A DNA stretch of 10,505 nt, from assembly GCA_024196135.1 (NCBI GenBank), contig JAMQCK010001237.1, forward strand, positions 1-10,505. The letters are read 5' to 3'. The position numbers and the translations under genes were made by a program. Each line of letters starts with the position of its first letter. The first letter of the stretch is position 1. The DNA comes from Pleurotus ostreatus/Saccharomyces cerevisiae fusant. Lineage: Eukaryota; Opisthokonta. The notes beneath the pieces are model-generated. The model made no database searches and was not told the origin of the DNA. It saw only the letters and a program-made list of their open reading frames with translations. Shown piece by piece: positions 7,989 to 10,505 of the stretch.

Positions 7989-9928
7989 ATGGCAGACGAG
8001 CTCGTACACCAAGTCCTCGCCCTCCTCGCTCAGCCAACGTTTGTTGGATCCCGTAGTTGCACCGAAGACGCTGCGAACGCAACCCTGACTGCGAGCGGCG
8101 ACATGCCGAGCGCCACACAAGGAGTTCCCGCAACCGGGCTGCCCACCGTACTGGCACCTTTACTGGCGCTTATTATGTGGCTCCCCGCGCTGCCCGACTG
8201 GCTCAAGCTCCTTGTCGTTGGCGGTGTCGTTGAGGCATGCCGTCGTACGCTGTTCGTGCTTTACCGCCGCGCCGCTAGCGCGTTTGTTATCACGGTGACC
8301 CTAGATGACGACAGCGAGTGCTATAGTGAGTCCGGCATCCTCCTCGACCTATGTAATCGATACTAAGGGCCTCACAGATTGGATGATGGTCTGGCTGTCC
8401 AAGCAGCCTGCCTGGCGCACTTCTCGCGAACTTGAGATCTCTACGCGCCAATTTGGCCTGCGGGGCAACGCTACCACCGTCCCGGGAGAGCAGGCTGATG
8501 TCAACGCCTTCCTCGACCCTCAGAGTCGGTGCCTTCAATACATCCCTTCCGCGAGCACGTCTTTTGTCCTCTCGTACCCAGCTAATGGCCCGTGGTACTC
8601 TCGCCGCCGCATAAGCGTCACACGCTTGCAGCGATCTATGGGCGGCTACTATGGCGGTACTGTCGAGTCCCTCGAGCTACGCATATTTGCCCGCTCACAT
8701 GCGGTGCTGGATCGACTTCTGCTCGAAGCGAAGCGCGCGTTCTTGGCGGAGCAAAATGATCATGTCTCGATATTCGCGGCACAAAAGTAGGTTTGTCTTC
8801 TCCCTCTCGAAGCCTGAGCATCATCTGACGACGCTCTACAGCAGGGACCTCTGGCGGCGCATCGCCTCTCGCCCCAAGCGCGCACTCGACTCCATTGTAC
8901 TCGATCCAGGCATCAAGGACCTCCTTATAAACGATGCGCGTGAGTTCCTCAAGAGCCGAGACTGGTACAACGACAGAGGAATCCCTTTCCGCCGTGGCTA
9001 CCTCCTGTACGGTGCTCCTGGCTGCGGCAAGACCTCCATCATCCATAGCCTCGCTGGCGAGCTGGGCCTTGACGTTTGTGCGTGCGTTGTGGCATTCAAT
9101 GATGGTTGGTGATTACTGACGGCATGAGTAGACATGATCTCCCTATCCCGCGCGGGCATGGACGATACCACCCTCAACGAACTCATTGGCGAGCTACCAG
9201 AGAAGTGCATCGCGCTCATGGAGGACATCGATGCCGCGTTCGTCAAGAGCACGGCCGCGAGGGAGACAGATGACGGCGCGCATGATGACCCCAACAAGAA
9301 GGCTGGTGGGGTATCAAACCAGAATACCATCGCGTCGCGTGTCTCCATGAGCGGCCTTCTTAATGCGCTCGATGGGGTGGGGGCGCAAGAGGGGCGTATC
9401 CTCTTCGCCACTACGAACCATTACGACGCCCTGGACCCTGCGCTCTGCCGGCCCGGTCGCATGGACGTGCACATCGAGTTCCGCTTGGCGAGTCGACACC
9501 AGGCATGCGAGCTCTTCAAGCACTTCTACGCGCCACGACGCAAGCGCACCCTCGACGAGGCCTCAGAGCAGGCGGACTCCGGATCTGACCCCGGCTCTGC
9601 TTCCTCGTCGGTATCGAGCCTCACCTTCTTGCAGTCCGAAGGGTCGACTCGGCTGACGACTGAAGCCACGGATAGCCTAGCCAGGCGGTTCGCAGAGGCC
9701 ATCCCCGACCGCGAGTACTCGATGGCGAGCCTCCAAGGGTACCTGATGAAGTATAAGGTGAGCGGTCAACGCGTATCGAGCTCGTCGCCAGCATGCTCAC
9801 CGTCGTTCGACTCACAGAACCGACCCAAAGCCGCTGTCGAGGACGTAGCGGGATGGGTAGAAGGGCAACGGGCGACCAAGCCCACGAAGCATGAAGGCTC
9901 GACCCGAGTAGACGCCCGTACGGTGTAA
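7989..9928 (+). CDS. BCS1-like mitochondrial-type AAA ATPase, copy 2 (five exons, 572 aa)
   Basis: Exons 7989-8325, 8378-8786, 8842-9077, 9132-9757 and 9818-9928 give 572 residues. Architecture matches copy 1: amphipathic helix MADELVHQVLALLAQP, variable linker, hydrophobic anchor (about 51-84), basic CRRTLFVLYRR, BCS1_N region with WLSKQPAW, then AAA. Walker A is at 306-313 (K312), Walker B ALMEDID with E358/D359, RPGRMD at 434-439. All catalytic motifs are intact, so both copies should be active ATPases. The insert after Walker B (Asp/Lys/Asn-rich) and the Ser-rich segment after HFYAPRRKR differ from copy 1. The first three introns sit at the same codons and phases as in copy 1; the fourth (9758-9817, 60 nt, phase 0) is absent there. 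The third exon begins at a tandem acceptor (TACAGCAG), so N249-R250 could instead be a single Lys. A strong TATA box is 49-55 bp before the ATG, implying a very short leader. Confidence 0.9.
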
Positions 9929-10032
9929 AGGTTGCTTTTTATTGATGTTTCTCCGAACGTGCGCTTTATAGTATGTATTTGTCTGTCGTAGATTACAATC
10001 AAGTAATTGACTGCGCGATATGTATACAAACT
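9929..10032. other. convergent 3' flanks of BCS1-like copy 2 and the terminal minus-strand gene
   Basis: Only 104 bp separate the two stop codons. The stretch is AT-richer than its surroundings, with a T-run (TTGCTTTTTATTGATG) just after the copy-2 stop and A/T-rich sequence on the other side. It must supply 3' processing signals for both genes. I see no AATAAA; fungal signals are degenerate. Confidence 0.4.
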
Positions 10033-10505
10033 TCACTGGCTGACAACGGCGATCCTCCTTAAATCGGACGAAGTGGCAGACTGTGGATCGCCCTCGGTAT
10101 GGTATTCAGGACGGTTGCGAGAGCCACATGGAGATCTATCTGGTGAGCTTGAAGACGAGCCTGTCGTCGTCAGTTCACTGATATTATGTGCCTCGTTCTC
10201 CTTGTAGACGGGGTCCCCTGGCGGCCCCGGCATGAATTCCATCGATTGCGAGACTTGTGTACTGAGCATCAGAGAAGATGCGGCAGAGCGCTGCATGCCG
10301 ACGATGAGAACGATGAGCGTAGGATAAATTCCCTGATGGTAGGTCAGGCATTTGAATGTAGAGTATAGAATGAAGACGAGAACGCACTGCGATACTATGA
10401 TAGGTGGTACCTAGAGCGCGAGATGCGGCTAGGTTCTCGTCTGTTGTCTTAGAGCGGTCGAGGGCGATGCTACCCGCCTGGCGCCTCGTTGAGCAGATAC
10501 TCTCG
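10033..10505 (-). CDS. 3' end of a probable multi-pass membrane protein (partial, cut by window edge)
   Basis: The last exon runs from about 10332 to the TGA at 10033-10035 on the minus strand. It begins with the hydrophobic run GIYPTLIVLIVGMQRS and continues as a Ser/Pro-rich polar tail of about 85 residues. A likely intron at 10333-10387 (55 bp, donor GTGCGT, CTGAC branch point, acceptor ATCAG) precedes it. The preceding exon may end in YHSIA at 10388. If that intron were retained, the frame would read a second hydrophobic stretch (VLVFILYST), so the structure is ambiguous. The pattern of a final transmembrane helix containing GIYPTLI plus a Ser-rich cytosolic tail resembles my recollection of the large families of seven-helix-like integral membrane proteins in mushrooms (DUF6533/DUF6534 type). 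The family call is inference; most of the gene is outside the window. It is convergent with BCS1-like copy 2, stop to stop 104 bp. Confidence 0.42.

Noticed and set aside
1..10505. Mobile elements, CRISPR, tRNA or rRNA genes
   Set aside because: No terminal repeats, transposase or reverse-transcriptase motifs, repeat-spacer pattern or tRNA-like fold was noticed on either strand by eye.

Overview
The window looks like nuclear DNA of a basidiomycete fungus, most likely an Agaricomycete (mushroom or polypore type). The evidence is internal: GC-rich coding sequence, compact genes broken by 47-60 bp introns with GTNNGT-type donors, CTGAC/CTNAY-type branch points 5-20 bases before a YAG acceptor, and gene families typical of that group. 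All coding models below were built by hand, joining exons by splice signals, frame and family resemblance. In every complete model the exon lengths sum to a whole number of codons.

Layout. (1) 115-2207, plus: five-exon PHD-finger protein resembling Cti6 of the Rpd3L histone deacetylase complex. (2) 2208-3302: about 1.1 kb without a gene, holding the 3' flank of gene 1 and the promoter of gene 2. (3) 3303-4099, plus: seven-exon hemerythrin (HHE) domain protein of 159 residues, with 18-nt and 17-nt exons. (4) 4255-4954, minus: two-exon PRKRIP1/DUF1168 spliceosome-associated protein, convergent with gene 2. (5) 4955-5544: divergent promoter region. (6) 5545-7446 and 7989-9928, plus: tandem pair of BCS1-like membrane-anchored AAA ATPases. 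(7) 10033-10505, minus: 3' end of a probable multi-pass membrane protein cut by the window edge, convergent with the second BCS1-like gene.

The genes do not form an obvious pathway. The one clear local relationship is the tandem BCS1-like duplication. The ATPase core is strongly conserved (83 of 103 residues identical over the stretch I counted, through Walker A and B) and three intron positions are shared. The N-terminal linker, the insert after Walker B, the region after the arginine-finger segment and one intron all differ. I see no tRNA, rRNA, CRISPR array, transposon or mobile-element remnant, and nothing I can defend as a wholly new system. The most useful observations concern the divergence of the BCS1-like pair, hidden in-frame introns, and some palindromic promoter elements.
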